A stretch of DNA of 22,782 bases from contig DATKLX010000201.1 of assembly GCA_035542155.1 (NCBI GenBank), positions 1 through 22,782 on the forward strand, given 5' to 3'. The notes under the pieces are model-generated. The model was not told the DNA's origin. It saw nothing but the letters and a program-made list of their open reading frames with translations, and made no database searches. Shown piece after piece: positions 1 through 6,049 of this stretch. Source of the DNA: DATKLX01 sp035542155. GTDB taxonomy: Bacteria > Chloroflexota > Anaerolineae > Anaerolineales > Anaerolineaceae. Numbering within the stretch: the first letter of the stretch is position 1; each line of letters begins with the position of its first letter. The translations under genes and the position numbers were made by a program.

Positions 1-135
1 CTCAAGTCGCTGGTTTGCCTCCGGCTTCCTCCAGACCCCACCTCGCGGTAACGCCCTTGCCTTTGGCTAATGGTTGGTGCGACCAACCTCCATATGAGTC
101 TTTCACTCACCAGTCAACGCCCATGCTGGGCGCAC
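1..135 (-). mobile_element. 5' end of a group II intron (class C-like), truncated by the window edge
   Basis: Read on the minus strand, the element starts with GTGCG at 135-131, the group II intron 5' consensus (GUGYG). It goes on with GCCC-AGCAT-GGGC, which folds as a short hairpin. Further in are TTAGCC, GCAAGGGCGT, TCTGGAGGAAGCC and GGCAAACC. These occur in the same order and similar spacing as I recall for domain I of bacterial class C introns such as the Oceanobacillus iheyensis intron. The insertion lies immediately after the groEL terminator stem-loop, which is the known target preference of class C introns. The rest of the ribozyme and any reverse transcriptase ORF lie outside the window, so it cannot be said whether the element is intact. 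The family is assigned from memory of the consensus, not from a search. Confidence 0.85.
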
Positions 136-137
136 TA

Positions 138-174
138 AACAAACCCCTCCTCAAGGGTTGAGAAGGGGTTTGTT
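138..174 (-). terminator. Stem-loop terminator of groES-groEL
   Basis: Forward 138-148 (AACAAACCCCT) pairs perfectly with 164-174 (AGGGGTTTGTT). An inner helix 150-154/158-162 (CTCAA/TTGAG) closes a GGG loop, with one mismatch between the two helices. On the minus strand the hairpin starts 18 bases after the groEL stop codon and its 3' arm ends in TTTGTTTA. The group II intron begins directly after this T-rich end, so it has displaced whatever originally followed the terminator. Confidence 0.88.
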
Positions 175-192
175 CTGGATCAATACCGGGGT

Positions 193-1824
193 TTAATACT
201 CGGGTTGAGGCATGGGTGCGGGTTTTTCTTTCTCGGGAACATCGGTGACCAGGGCTTCGGTAGTCAGGATCATAGCCGCGATCGAAGCGGCATTTTCCAG
301 GGCGCCGCGGGTCACTTTGGCAGGATCGATCACGCCGTCCTTGACCATATCGACGTACTCTTCGCTGAGGACATCATAGCCCACGTGCAGATTGTTGGCT
401 TTCTTCTGCTCGGAGCGGACGTTCTGCACCACAACCGAGCCATCCTCACCGGCGTTCTCGGCGATCTTGCGCATGGGAACTTCCAGAGCCTTGCGAACGA
501 TGTTGATGCCGATCTGCTCGTCTTCGTTCCCAGCCTTGAGGGTATCCAGAGCGGGCAGCGTGTTGATCAGGGCCACGCCGCCGCCAGGGACGATGCCTTC
601 TTCCACGGCCGCGCGGGTCGCGGAGAGAGCGTCTTCGACGCGGTGCTTCTTTTCCTTGAGCTCAGTCTCGGTCGCAGCGCCAACGCGGATGATCGCGACG
701 CCGCCGGACAGCTTGGCCAGACGTTCCTGGAGCTTCTCACGGTCGTAATCGCTGGTGGTCTTGTCAATCTCGACACGGATCTGTTCGATGCGGCCCTTGA
801 TCGCGGCGGTATCGCCCTTGCCGCCAATAATCGTGGTGTCGTCCTTGGTGGAGACGACTTTCTCAGCACGTCCGAGATCGCTGAGCGTGGTGGTCTCCAG
901 CTTGCGGCCGGTCTGCTCGGAAATTACCTGAGCGCCGGTCAGCGTGGCGATATCACCCAGCATGGCAGTGCGGCGGTCGCCGAAGCCCGGGGCTTTGACG
1001 GCCAGCACGTTGAGCATGCCGCGCAGCTTGTTCAGGACGAGGGTCGCCAGGGCTTCACCGTCGACATCCTCTGCGATGATCAGCAGCTCGCGCTTGCCGA
1101 TTTGAACCATTTTCTCCAGCAGGGGAACGATATCCGCTGCAGCAGAGATTTTCTTGTCGTAGATCAGAACGTACGGTTCTGAGATGGAAGCTTCCATATG
1201 CTCGGAGTCGGAGATGAAGTACGCGGAAATGTACCCGCGGTCGAACTGCATCCCCTCGACGTACTCGGTCTCGAACTCGAGGCCCTTGGACTCTTCGACG
1301 GTGATGACGCCGTCTTTCCCAACCTTGTCCATCACCTCAGCGATCAGCGAGCCGATGGTGCGGTCCTGGGCAGAAATCGTGGCCACGTTGGCAATTTCTT
1401 CCTTGGTAGTGACCTCAATCGACTGTTCGCTGATTTGTTTCGCAACCACTTTGGCGGCGGATTCGATCCCGCGCTTGAGCAGCATGGGGTTGGCGCCAGC
1501 GGACAGGTTCTTCAGACCTTCGTTCACGATTGCGTGGGCCAAAACGGTGGAAGTGGTGGTGCCATCGCCGGCGATGTCATTGGTCTTGGTCGCGGCTTCC
1601 TTGAGGAGCTGGGCGCCCATGTTCTCGAAGGGATCTTCGAGCTCGATCTCTTTGGCAACGGTCACGCCATCGTGCGTGACGGTCGGGGAACCGAATTTGC
1701 GGTCTAAGGCAACGTTGCGGCCTTTCGGCCCAAGTGTAGTCGCAACTGCGGAGTTGAGCGTATCGACCCCATTCTTTAATTTGCGACGAGCCTCTTCAGA
1801 AAAAACCAGTTGTTTGGCTGCCAT
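193..1824 (-). CDS. groEL: Chaperonin GroEL (Hsp60)
   Basis: This is the 60 kDa chaperonin subunit, which forms the double-ring ATP-driven folding chamber in the cytoplasm with GroES as its lid. The 543-residue length is normal. Visible motifs are the nucleotide-binding LGPKGR (31-36), the AGDGTTT loop with the catalytic Asp87, the VEDALSATRAAVEEG segment carrying the second ATPase aspartate, and PGGG just after it. The ATG is preceded by AGGAG (1832-1836). The gene follows groES by 27 bases in one operon under the CIRCE-controlled promoter. An oddity is the C-terminus: it ends PEKEKPAPMPQPEY and lacks the Gly-Gly-Met repeat tail that usually lines the cavity floor. The identity is certain. 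Confidence 0.98.
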   Translation of the reverse strand: MAAKQLVFSEEARRKLKNGVDTLNSAVATTLGPKGRNVALDRKFGSPTVTHDGVTVAKEIELEDPFENMGAQLLKEAATKTNDIAGDGTTTSTVLAHAIVNEGLKNLSAGANPMLLKRGIESAAKVVAKQISEQSIEVTTKEEIANVATISAQDRTIGSLIAEVMDKVGKDGVITVEESKGLEFETEYVEGMQFDRGYISAYFISDSEHMEASISEPYVLIYDKKISAAADIVPLLEKMVQIGKRELLIIAEDVDGEALATLVLNKLRGMLNVLAVKAPGFGDRRTAMLGDIATLTGAQVISEQTGRKLETTTLSDLGRAEKVVSTKDDTTIIGGKGDTAAIKGRIEQIRVEIDKTTSDYDREKLQERLAKLSGGVAIIRVGAATETELKEKKHRVEDALSATRAAVEEGIVPGGGVALINTLPALDTLKAGNEDEQIGINIVRKALEVPMRKIAENAGEDGSVVVQNVRSEQKKANNLHVGYDVLSEEYVDMVKDGVIDPAKVTRGALENAASIAAMILTTEALVTDVPEKEKPAPMPQPEY

Positions 1825-1851
1825 ATTTTGTCTCCTAAATCAAATAGAAAT

Positions 1852-2151
1852 TTATTTATTCTCGACAATTGCGAGCAAATCGCTCTCGCGCAATATTAAA
1901 AGCTTCTTGCCGTCAACTTTGATCTCGGTTCCGGCATACTTGGCAAACAGGACTACATCCCCAACTTTGACATCCATCGGGATACGCTTGCCTTCATCAT
2001 CGCGGTCGCCAGGACCGACGGACAAAACAGTGCCTTTCTGAGGTTTTTCCTTCGCGGTTTCGGGAAGAACGATGCCGCCAGCAGTGACATCTTCCTGCTC
2101 GATCGGCTCCACAACTACCCGGCCACCCAGAGGTTTGTAAGTAATCGCCAT
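1852..2151 (-). CDS. groES: Co-chaperonin GroES (Hsp10)
   Basis: This 99-residue co-chaperonin forms the heptameric lid that caps the GroEL ring. It has the N-terminal PLGGRVVV strand, the mobile loop around residues 17-33 with the GGIVLP hydrophobic tripeptide region that contacts GroEL, and the conserved GDVVLFAKYAGTE segment. The start is fixed by a full AGGAGG ribosome binding site at 2158-2163. It is the first gene of the operon and groEL follows 27 bases later. Upstream lie a perfect CIRCE operator and a sigma-70 promoter, so heat-shock derepression through HrcA is expected. hrcA itself is not in the window. Confidence 0.98.
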   Translation of the reverse strand: MAITYKPLGGRVVVEPIEQEDVTAGGIVLPETAKEKPQKGTVLSVGPGDRDDEGKRIPMDVKVGDVVLFAKYAGTEIKVDGKKLLILRESDLLAIVENK

Positions 2152-2196
2152 ATTGTGCCTCCTAAAATCATAATTTGATCCAGAATATTCAGAAAC

Positions 2197-2223
2197 TTAG
2201 CACTCCACATACCAGAGTGCTAA
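2197..2223. promoter_or_regulatory. CIRCE operator (HrcA binding site)
   Basis: The sequence is TTAGCACTC, nine bases, then GAGTGCTAA, an exact match to the CIRCE consensus inverted repeat. It lies about 46 bases upstream of groES and starts about 9 bases after the -10 box, so it would overlap or immediately follow the transcription start. This is the classic HrcA repressor arrangement for groESL. Confidence 0.97.
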
Positions 2224-2232
2224 TCCGGTAGT

Positions 2233-2261
2233 ATGATACACATCTTTCCTGTGGAAGTCAA
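2233..2261 (-). promoter_or_regulatory. Sigma-70-type promoter of groES-groEL
   Basis: On the minus strand, TTGACT (2261-2256) is followed after 17 bases by TATCAT (2238-2233). Transcription would start about 2226, next to the CIRCE element. The near-consensus boxes and optimal spacing fit a strong vegetative promoter controlled by a repressor rather than by an alternative heat-shock sigma factor. Confidence 0.85.
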
Positions 2262-2270
2262 GAGGGAGGT

Positions 2271-2289
2271 CAAGATTCTTACAAGATTC
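2271..2289. repeat. Short direct repeat upstream of the groES promoter
   Basis: CAAGATTC occurs at 2271-2278 and again at 2282-2289 with three bases between. It lies just upstream of the groES -35 box, between that promoter and the end of the preceding TPR gene. It could be an activator or UP-element-like site, or chance. No transcription terminator is visible in the 42 bases between the TPR stop codon and the groES promoter. Confidence 0.4.
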
Positions 2290-2303
2290 AGATATACGCC
2301 GGG

Positions 2304-3779
2304 TCAGGGGTGGTACGGCGGAAGGGTAGGCTCGAGCGTTGGCGTGGAGAGGGATGGGGGCTTCTGGGTCCCGTCTGGCTTAAGCGTAGGGCTGGCTTCG
2401 GGAGCGGCAGTCCCACCCCCAACCGCATTGGCGCAGATCTCCTCGCCCGATTTGACGATGCTCATGACCGTGGGATCATCCCCGTACTGCTTGTGGAGTC
2501 GGGTAAAGATCTCTTCGGCTTTCGTGCAGTATTGCGGACGGCTGGGCTTATATAGGCCGGCCAGCACCGATCCGTAATAGACGTAAAAACGGACGGTTGA
2601 ATTGTTCAGCGCCATCCCGGTTATCTCGATCTGTGGATCGGTCTGCTCGTTGCACTGGCGCACCTGGCAGCTTTGCTGCGCAGAACATCCTTCCAGAGCG
2701 CACTGCAGGGCAGGAATGGAACCTTCGTAGTTGCGGGATTTGTAATACACTTCCCCCAACTGGGCGTAAACTTGAGGCGTGGTCGGATTCAGATCGAGCG
2801 CCTTGCGCACGTTCAACACCGCCGCGAAAAAATCCCCGTGCTGGGCATAGGTGTTGGCGATCGCCAGGTAGGGAAGCGGGTCCTTGATCCCCAGGTTGGT
2901 ATTGATGACGGTAGCCTTCTCAAACCAGGAGAGGGCCAGGTCGTAATTTTTGAGGTACCGGTACTTGTTGCCAATATCGAGATAGAGAAAGGTCAGGTTT
3001 GGGTTCAGCTCGGCGGCGCGCTTATATTCGGTGATCGAGGCGGCGTAATCACCGTTGTTCTCCAGTACGTAGCCATAAACGCGGTGGACGTCCATCTGCG
3101 GGTCAACGGGATTTTCGCGGGCCATCGCCAGTTGAATAAACTGCTGGGCCCTGCCCCACTTCTGCTGATCGATCAGGATTTCGGCGTAAAAGGCCAGCGC
3201 CGAGGCATTATTGGGGTCCAGCGTGGTGGCCTGGAGAGCATATTTCTCGGCCTGGTTCAGCCAGGCGACCTTCATCTCGGGGGTAATCTCTTCCAAATCG
3301 ATTGACGCCAGCCAGTCGAGGACAAAGGCATTGATCGCGTTGACGTAGCTATTGTCCGCGGCCAGCCCGAGCGCTTTCTGGGCCGATTTCTGGGCTTCCA
3401 GGCGGCGCCTGTATTTGTCCTCGTTTGTGGTAAGCAGGTTCGAAGAATAGGTCTGGATGCGCGCTAATCTGGCCCACAGCTCGGCATTCTGAGGATCCAG
3501 CTCGGTGGCGACCTGATACACGCCAATGGCGCAATCGCGCCTGCCCTCCTGGCAATCCAGCTTCCCCAATTTGAAATAGGTGTCGCCTTCCTGTTCGAGT
3601 GAATTGAAGGTACGGGTTGGAGTGGCAGTGGGGGAGAACAACGGCTTCACCGTGCCGGCGTGCACACCTTGGACCAGCATGATGCCTGCTACAATCAGGC
3701 AGACCATGGCCAGGGCCCGGTAAAAATTGGTTCGCGGCTTGATCTTTCGGAATGTTGGCTTGCGTCCGGTTAGCTGCAT
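2304..3779 (-). CDS. Membrane-anchored TPR protein (paralogue 1)
   Basis: This is a 491-residue protein of unknown specific function. A basic N-terminus (GRKPTFRKIKPR) and one membrane helix (about 21-39) predict the bulk outside the cytoplasm. A short linker, PLFSPTATPTR, leads into a long run of tetratricopeptide helices (about 58-360) with typical A-L-x-L-x-P-x spacing, for instance ATELDPQNAELWARLA and AAELNPNLTFLYLDIG. A Cys-rich patch follows around 365-380 (CALEGCSAQQSCQVRQC). The C-terminus is Pro/Thr-rich and ends in PTLPPYHP. The gene is 45 bases downstream of a second TPR gene with the same layout, so the two are probably co-transcribed. No strong Shine-Dalgarno is seen before the ATG. 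TPR arrays mediate protein-protein contacts; the partner is not evident. Confidence 0.85.
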   Translation of the reverse strand: MQLTGRKPTFRKIKPRTNFYRALAMVCLIVAGIMLVQGVHAGTVKPLFSPTATPTRTFNSLEQEGDTYFKLGKLDCQEGRRDCAIGVYQVATELDPQNAELWARLARIQTYSSNLLTTNEDKYRRRLEAQKSAQKALGLAADNSYVNAINAFVLDWLASIDLEEITPEMKVAWLNQAEKYALQATTLDPNNASALAFYAEILIDQQKWGRAQQFIQLAMARENPVDPQMDVHRVYGYVLENNGDYAASITEYKRAAELNPNLTFLYLDIGNKYRYLKNYDLALSWFEKATVINTNLGIKDPLPYLAIANTYAQHGDFFAAVLNVRKALDLNPTTPQVYAQLGEVYYKSRNYEGSIPALQCALEGCSAQQSCQVRQCNEQTDPQIEITGMALNNSTVRFYVYYGSVLAGLYKPSRPQYCTKAEEIFTRLHKQYGDDPTVMSIVKSGEEICANAVGGGTAAPEASPTLKPDGTQKPPSLSTPTLEPTLPPYHP

Positions 3780-3824
3780 CAGGAAAGGTTTTTCAAAATG
3801 TGTTCGGGACCATCCAGCGAAGGG

Positions 3825-5096
3825 CTATTTCTTCGGTGTAGCTTTTTGCGTGGCTTTCGCCTCGGGGGTCTGAGTGGATAGAGTTCCCTCACAAATCTGG
3901 ATCATCGTTTTGGCATTATCTACCGAAACATCATCCTGTGGGACTCCTTCCTGGATGACCTTGGAAACCTGCAGGGATTCCCCGCATTGGCCAGCAAAGG
4001 CAAGGGCCAGGCCGTAGCGGTTGTAGAACTCCAGCGTACGCTGGTTATAATCCAGCGGAATCCCCTTGACCACCACGCCTTCCGCCGTCGTCCCGCCGCG
4101 TACAGCCAGGCTTAAATATTGGATGGCCTTGTCGTACTGTCTGGCCTTGTAATAGATCGAGCCGCGGTTACCGTTCATCACCGGGCTTTCCGGCGCCAGC
4201 TTGAGCGCATCGTCGGCGTACTGGGCCGCCTTGGCGTAATCGCCGGCTTTCAGATAGGTGCGCGAGATCATATACGTTGCAGTCGGGTCTTTCGGATTGA
4301 GCGTGGTAGCCTGGATGAATTCGTTCACCGCGTTGGTCGTATCGTCGAGGAGAAAATAACTCTGTCCGAGAGCCAGGTGCAGGTCGGCGATATTCTTATT
4401 GATGGCTACCGCAGCCTGAAATTCGCGCACGGCTGCGTCAGCGTGGCCAGTCCATTGCTGGATATACCCGCGCGCGCGGTGGGCCTCCATCAGGTTTGGA
4501 TCCAGGTTAAGGGCAATCGTCGATTCGGCGACGGCCTTGTCCATCGTATCCGGACCGCCCTGCCCGGCCTGGTCCTTGAGCCCCAAAATCTCGGCGTAAT
4601 AGGCGTGGGCGAGGGCGTTGTTCTTATCTAGCTCGATCGCCTGGGTCAGGCTGGCCTCGGCCTGGAGAAAGTCCGGAGGCTGCATCAGGCCAAACGCCCA
4701 GCCGCGGACGGCGAGAGCCAGCGCGTTGTTCTGGTTGATCACCAGGGCATTCCCGGCGTTTTCCAGCGCGCCTTGATAATTTCCTGAAAAGACCTGCAGG
4801 CGGGCGAGGGCAATATAGTTCGCGGCGTTGCTCGGGTTGGCGCGGATCGCCTGCTGGTAAGCCTCCATCGCCTGGTTGATCTTTCCGGCAGCATAATAGT
4901 TTTGCGCCTCATTGATGTAAGTTTCCGGATTGCGGGTAGGCGTGAGGGTGGGAATAAACAATGGGCCGGTGGCGGGAACGACGACCCAGTTGACGTAGAA
5001 ACCGGCTCCGACCAGGGCTGCCAGAATTAGAATCGTCAGCGGGTTCGAGCGTTTTCGCCGCTTATTCATACTCCATTTGCTACCACGTAAATACAT
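3825..5096 (-). CDS. Membrane-anchored TPR protein (paralogue 2)
   Basis: This 423-residue protein shares the architecture of its downstream neighbour: a very basic N-terminus (NKRRKRSNP), one membrane helix (about 20-41), the linker PLFIPTLTPTR, then TPR units (about 57-330) and a Thr/Lys-rich end. The first repeat reads EAQNYYAAGKINQAMEAYQ and the following units keep the AxxxAIxLDPN pattern. The start at 5096 is preferred because an extended -10 box lies six bases upstream, which suggests a leaderless message. A second ATG at 5069 has GGAG only one base away, which is too close. The gene diverges from trmD across a 93-base spacer. The function is unknown; an extracytoplasmic scaffold is an inference from the topology. 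Confidence 0.85.
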   Translation of the reverse strand: MYLRGSKWSMNKRRKRSNPLTILILAALVGAGFYVNWVVVPATGPLFIPTLTPTRNPETYINEAQNYYAAGKINQAMEAYQQAIRANPSNAANYIALARLQVFSGNYQGALENAGNALVINQNNALALAVRGWAFGLMQPPDFLQAEASLTQAIELDKNNALAHAYYAEILGLKDQAGQGGPDTMDKAVAESTIALNLDPNLMEAHRARGYIQQWTGHADAAVREFQAAVAINKNIADLHLALGQSYFLLDDTTNAVNEFIQATTLNPKDPTATYMISRTYLKAGDYAKAAQYADDALKLAPESPVMNGNRGSIYYKARQYDKAIQYLSLAVRGGTTAEGVVVKGIPLDYNQRTLEFYNRYGLALAFAGQCGESLQVSKVIQEGVPQDDVSVDNAKTMIQICEGTLSTQTPEAKATQKATPKK

Positions 5097-5102
5097 AATT
5101 TG

Positions 5103-5111
5103 ATCTTACCA
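5103..5111 (-). promoter_or_regulatory. Extended -10 promoter of the TPR gene pair, probably leaderless
   Basis: Minus-strand TGGTAAGAT (5111-5103) fits an extended -10 box, and only six bases separate it from the ATG. The start site would then fall on or next to the start codon. No good -35 hexamer is present at 17 bases, which is common for extended -10 promoters. There is no Shine-Dalgarno. Confidence 0.55.
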
Positions 5112-5120
5112 CAAGAAAAG

Positions 5121-5133
5121 TGATCAGTGATCA
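5121..5133. repeat. 13-bp inverted repeat in the TPR/trmD divergent spacer
   Basis: TGATCA-G-TGATCA is a perfect inverted repeat with a one-base centre, and can equally be read as two tandem TGATCAG units. It covers the -35 position of the TPR promoter and lies 21 bases before the trmD -35 box. It is a candidate operator, but low-complexity TGATCA repeats also arise by chance. Confidence 0.4.
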
Positions 5134-5154
5134 GTTGTCCTTGGTCATTCAGGC

Positions 5155-5183
5155 TTGCCAACCCTTCCTATTCACGCTAGAAT
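5155..5183 (+). promoter_or_regulatory. trmD promoter, probably leaderless
   Basis: TTGCCA (5155-5160), 17 bases, then TAGAAT (5178-5183). The ATG begins at 5190, where the +1 base would be expected, and no Shine-Dalgarno is present. This points to a leaderless message. Confidence 0.65.
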
Positions 5184-5189
5184 GACTCC

Positions 5190-5930
5190 ATGCGTTTCGA
5201 CGTCTTCAGCCTGTTTCCCGACGTGTTCACGCCCTACCTGGAAACCAGCATCCTCCAGCGGGCCAGGCAGCGCGGTCTGATCGAGGTGCACCTCCACGAT
5301 ATCCGCGCCTGGACCACTGACCGCCATCACGTGACTGACGACATACCGTATGGAGGCGGGGGGGGCATGGTGATGAAACCGGAGCCGGTGTTTACCGCTG
5401 TGGAAACCGTTCTGGGATCCCCACAGGCCAGCCCGGTGATCCTGCTTACTCCGCAGGGACGGACCTTGAACCAGAAAATCGTCGCCGAGCTGGCCACGGA
5501 ACCACGCCTGGCCCTGCTCTGTGGGCGGTACGAGGGCGTTGACGAGCGCATCCGCCAGCACCTGGTGAGCGACGAGATTTCGATCGGCGATTACGTCCTC
5601 ACCGGCGGCGAATTGCCTGCGCTGATCCTCATCGACGCCATCTCAAGGCTGATCCCAGGAGTGTTGGGCGACCCGGATGGCGCGATGGACGATTCTCACG
5701 CTTCGGGCCTGCTGGAGTATCCACACTACACCCGCCCGACAGAGTTCCGCGACTGGGAAGTTCCCGAAGTATTGCTATCCGGGAACCATGCCCAGATCAA
5801 TCGCTGGCGGCGAGAGCAGTCTCTCCTGCGCACCTTGCAGCGCCGGCCGGATCTGCTGGCCAACGCCGACCTCAGTGAAAGCGACCGGAAGTTCCTCGAA
5901 CAGGCAGAAAAAAATCAGAAGGATGGGTGA
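5190..5930 (+). CDS. trmD: tRNA (guanine-N1-)-methyltransferase TrmD
   Basis: TrmD uses S-adenosylmethionine to methylate G37 next to the anticodon of tRNAs and so prevents +1 frameshifting. The 246-residue length is typical. Visible family motifs are PYGGGGGMVMKPEP (53-66), LLTPQGRTLNQ (85-95), LLCGRYEGVDERI (109-121) and the trefoil-knot segment ISIGDYVLTGGELPAL (130-145). DDSHASGLLEYPHYTRP (167-183) carries the catalytic aspartate, and GNHAQINRWRREQSL (198-212) is also present. The start is the only reasonable ATG and sits at the predicted +1 of its promoter. The usual neighbours rpsP, rimM and rplS are absent; trmD is a single-gene unit here, followed by the promoter of the BMP lipoprotein. 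No terminator is obvious after it. Confidence 0.98.
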   Translation: MRFDVFSLFPDVFTPYLETSILQRARQRGLIEVHLHDIRAWTTDRHHVTDDIPYGGGGGMVMKPEPVFTAVETVLGSPQASPVILLTPQGRTLNQKIVAELATEPRLALLCGRYEGVDERIRQHLVSDEISIGDYVLTGGELPALILIDAISRLIPGVLGDPDGAMDDSHASGLLEYPHYTRPTEFRDWEVPEVLLSGNHAQINRWRREQSLLRTLQRRPDLLANADLSESDRKFLEQAEKNQKDG

Positions 5931-5941
5931 TTTTTTACTTC

Positions 5942-5970
5942 TTGTCCAACGAAGATTTCAGAAGTATACT
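5942..5970 (+). promoter_or_regulatory. Promoter of the BMP lipoprotein gene
   Basis: TTGTCC (5942-5947), 17 bases, then TATACT (5965-5970), in the gap after trmD. The start would be near 5977, giving a leader of about 73 bases. Confidence 0.7.
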
Positions 5971-5976
5971 TATTTC

Positions 5977-5996
5977 AGCAATTCCGCTGAATTGCT
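5977..5996 (+). promoter_or_regulatory. Perfect hairpin at the predicted +1 of the BMP mRNA
   Basis: AGCAATTC-CGCT-GAATTGCT forms an 8-bp stem with a four-base loop, beginning at the base where transcription should start. It is not followed by a T-run, so it is unlikely to be a terminator for trmD. It could be an operator at +1 or a 5' stem that protects an abundant mRNA. Confidence 0.6.
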
Positions 5997-6049
5997 TATC
6001 TTGGTCTGTATCCAAAATCTCTATATTCTCTCTCAGGAGGAGAAAACAC

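Noticed and set aside
205..1182. Long plus-strand open frame antisense to groEL
   Set aside because: It is the reverse-complement shadow of the conserved groEL gene; there is no ribosome site and the translated sequence resembles no known family.
5977..5996. Hairpin as the trmD terminator
   Set aside because: No T-run follows it and it lies at the predicted start site of the next gene's promoter.
5927..6049. Upstream extension of the BMP lipoprotein by 41 codons
   Set aside because: It would place the promoter, +1 hairpin and ribosome site inside the gene and bury the signal peptide; the ATG at 6050 has AGGAGG and begins the lipoprotein signal.
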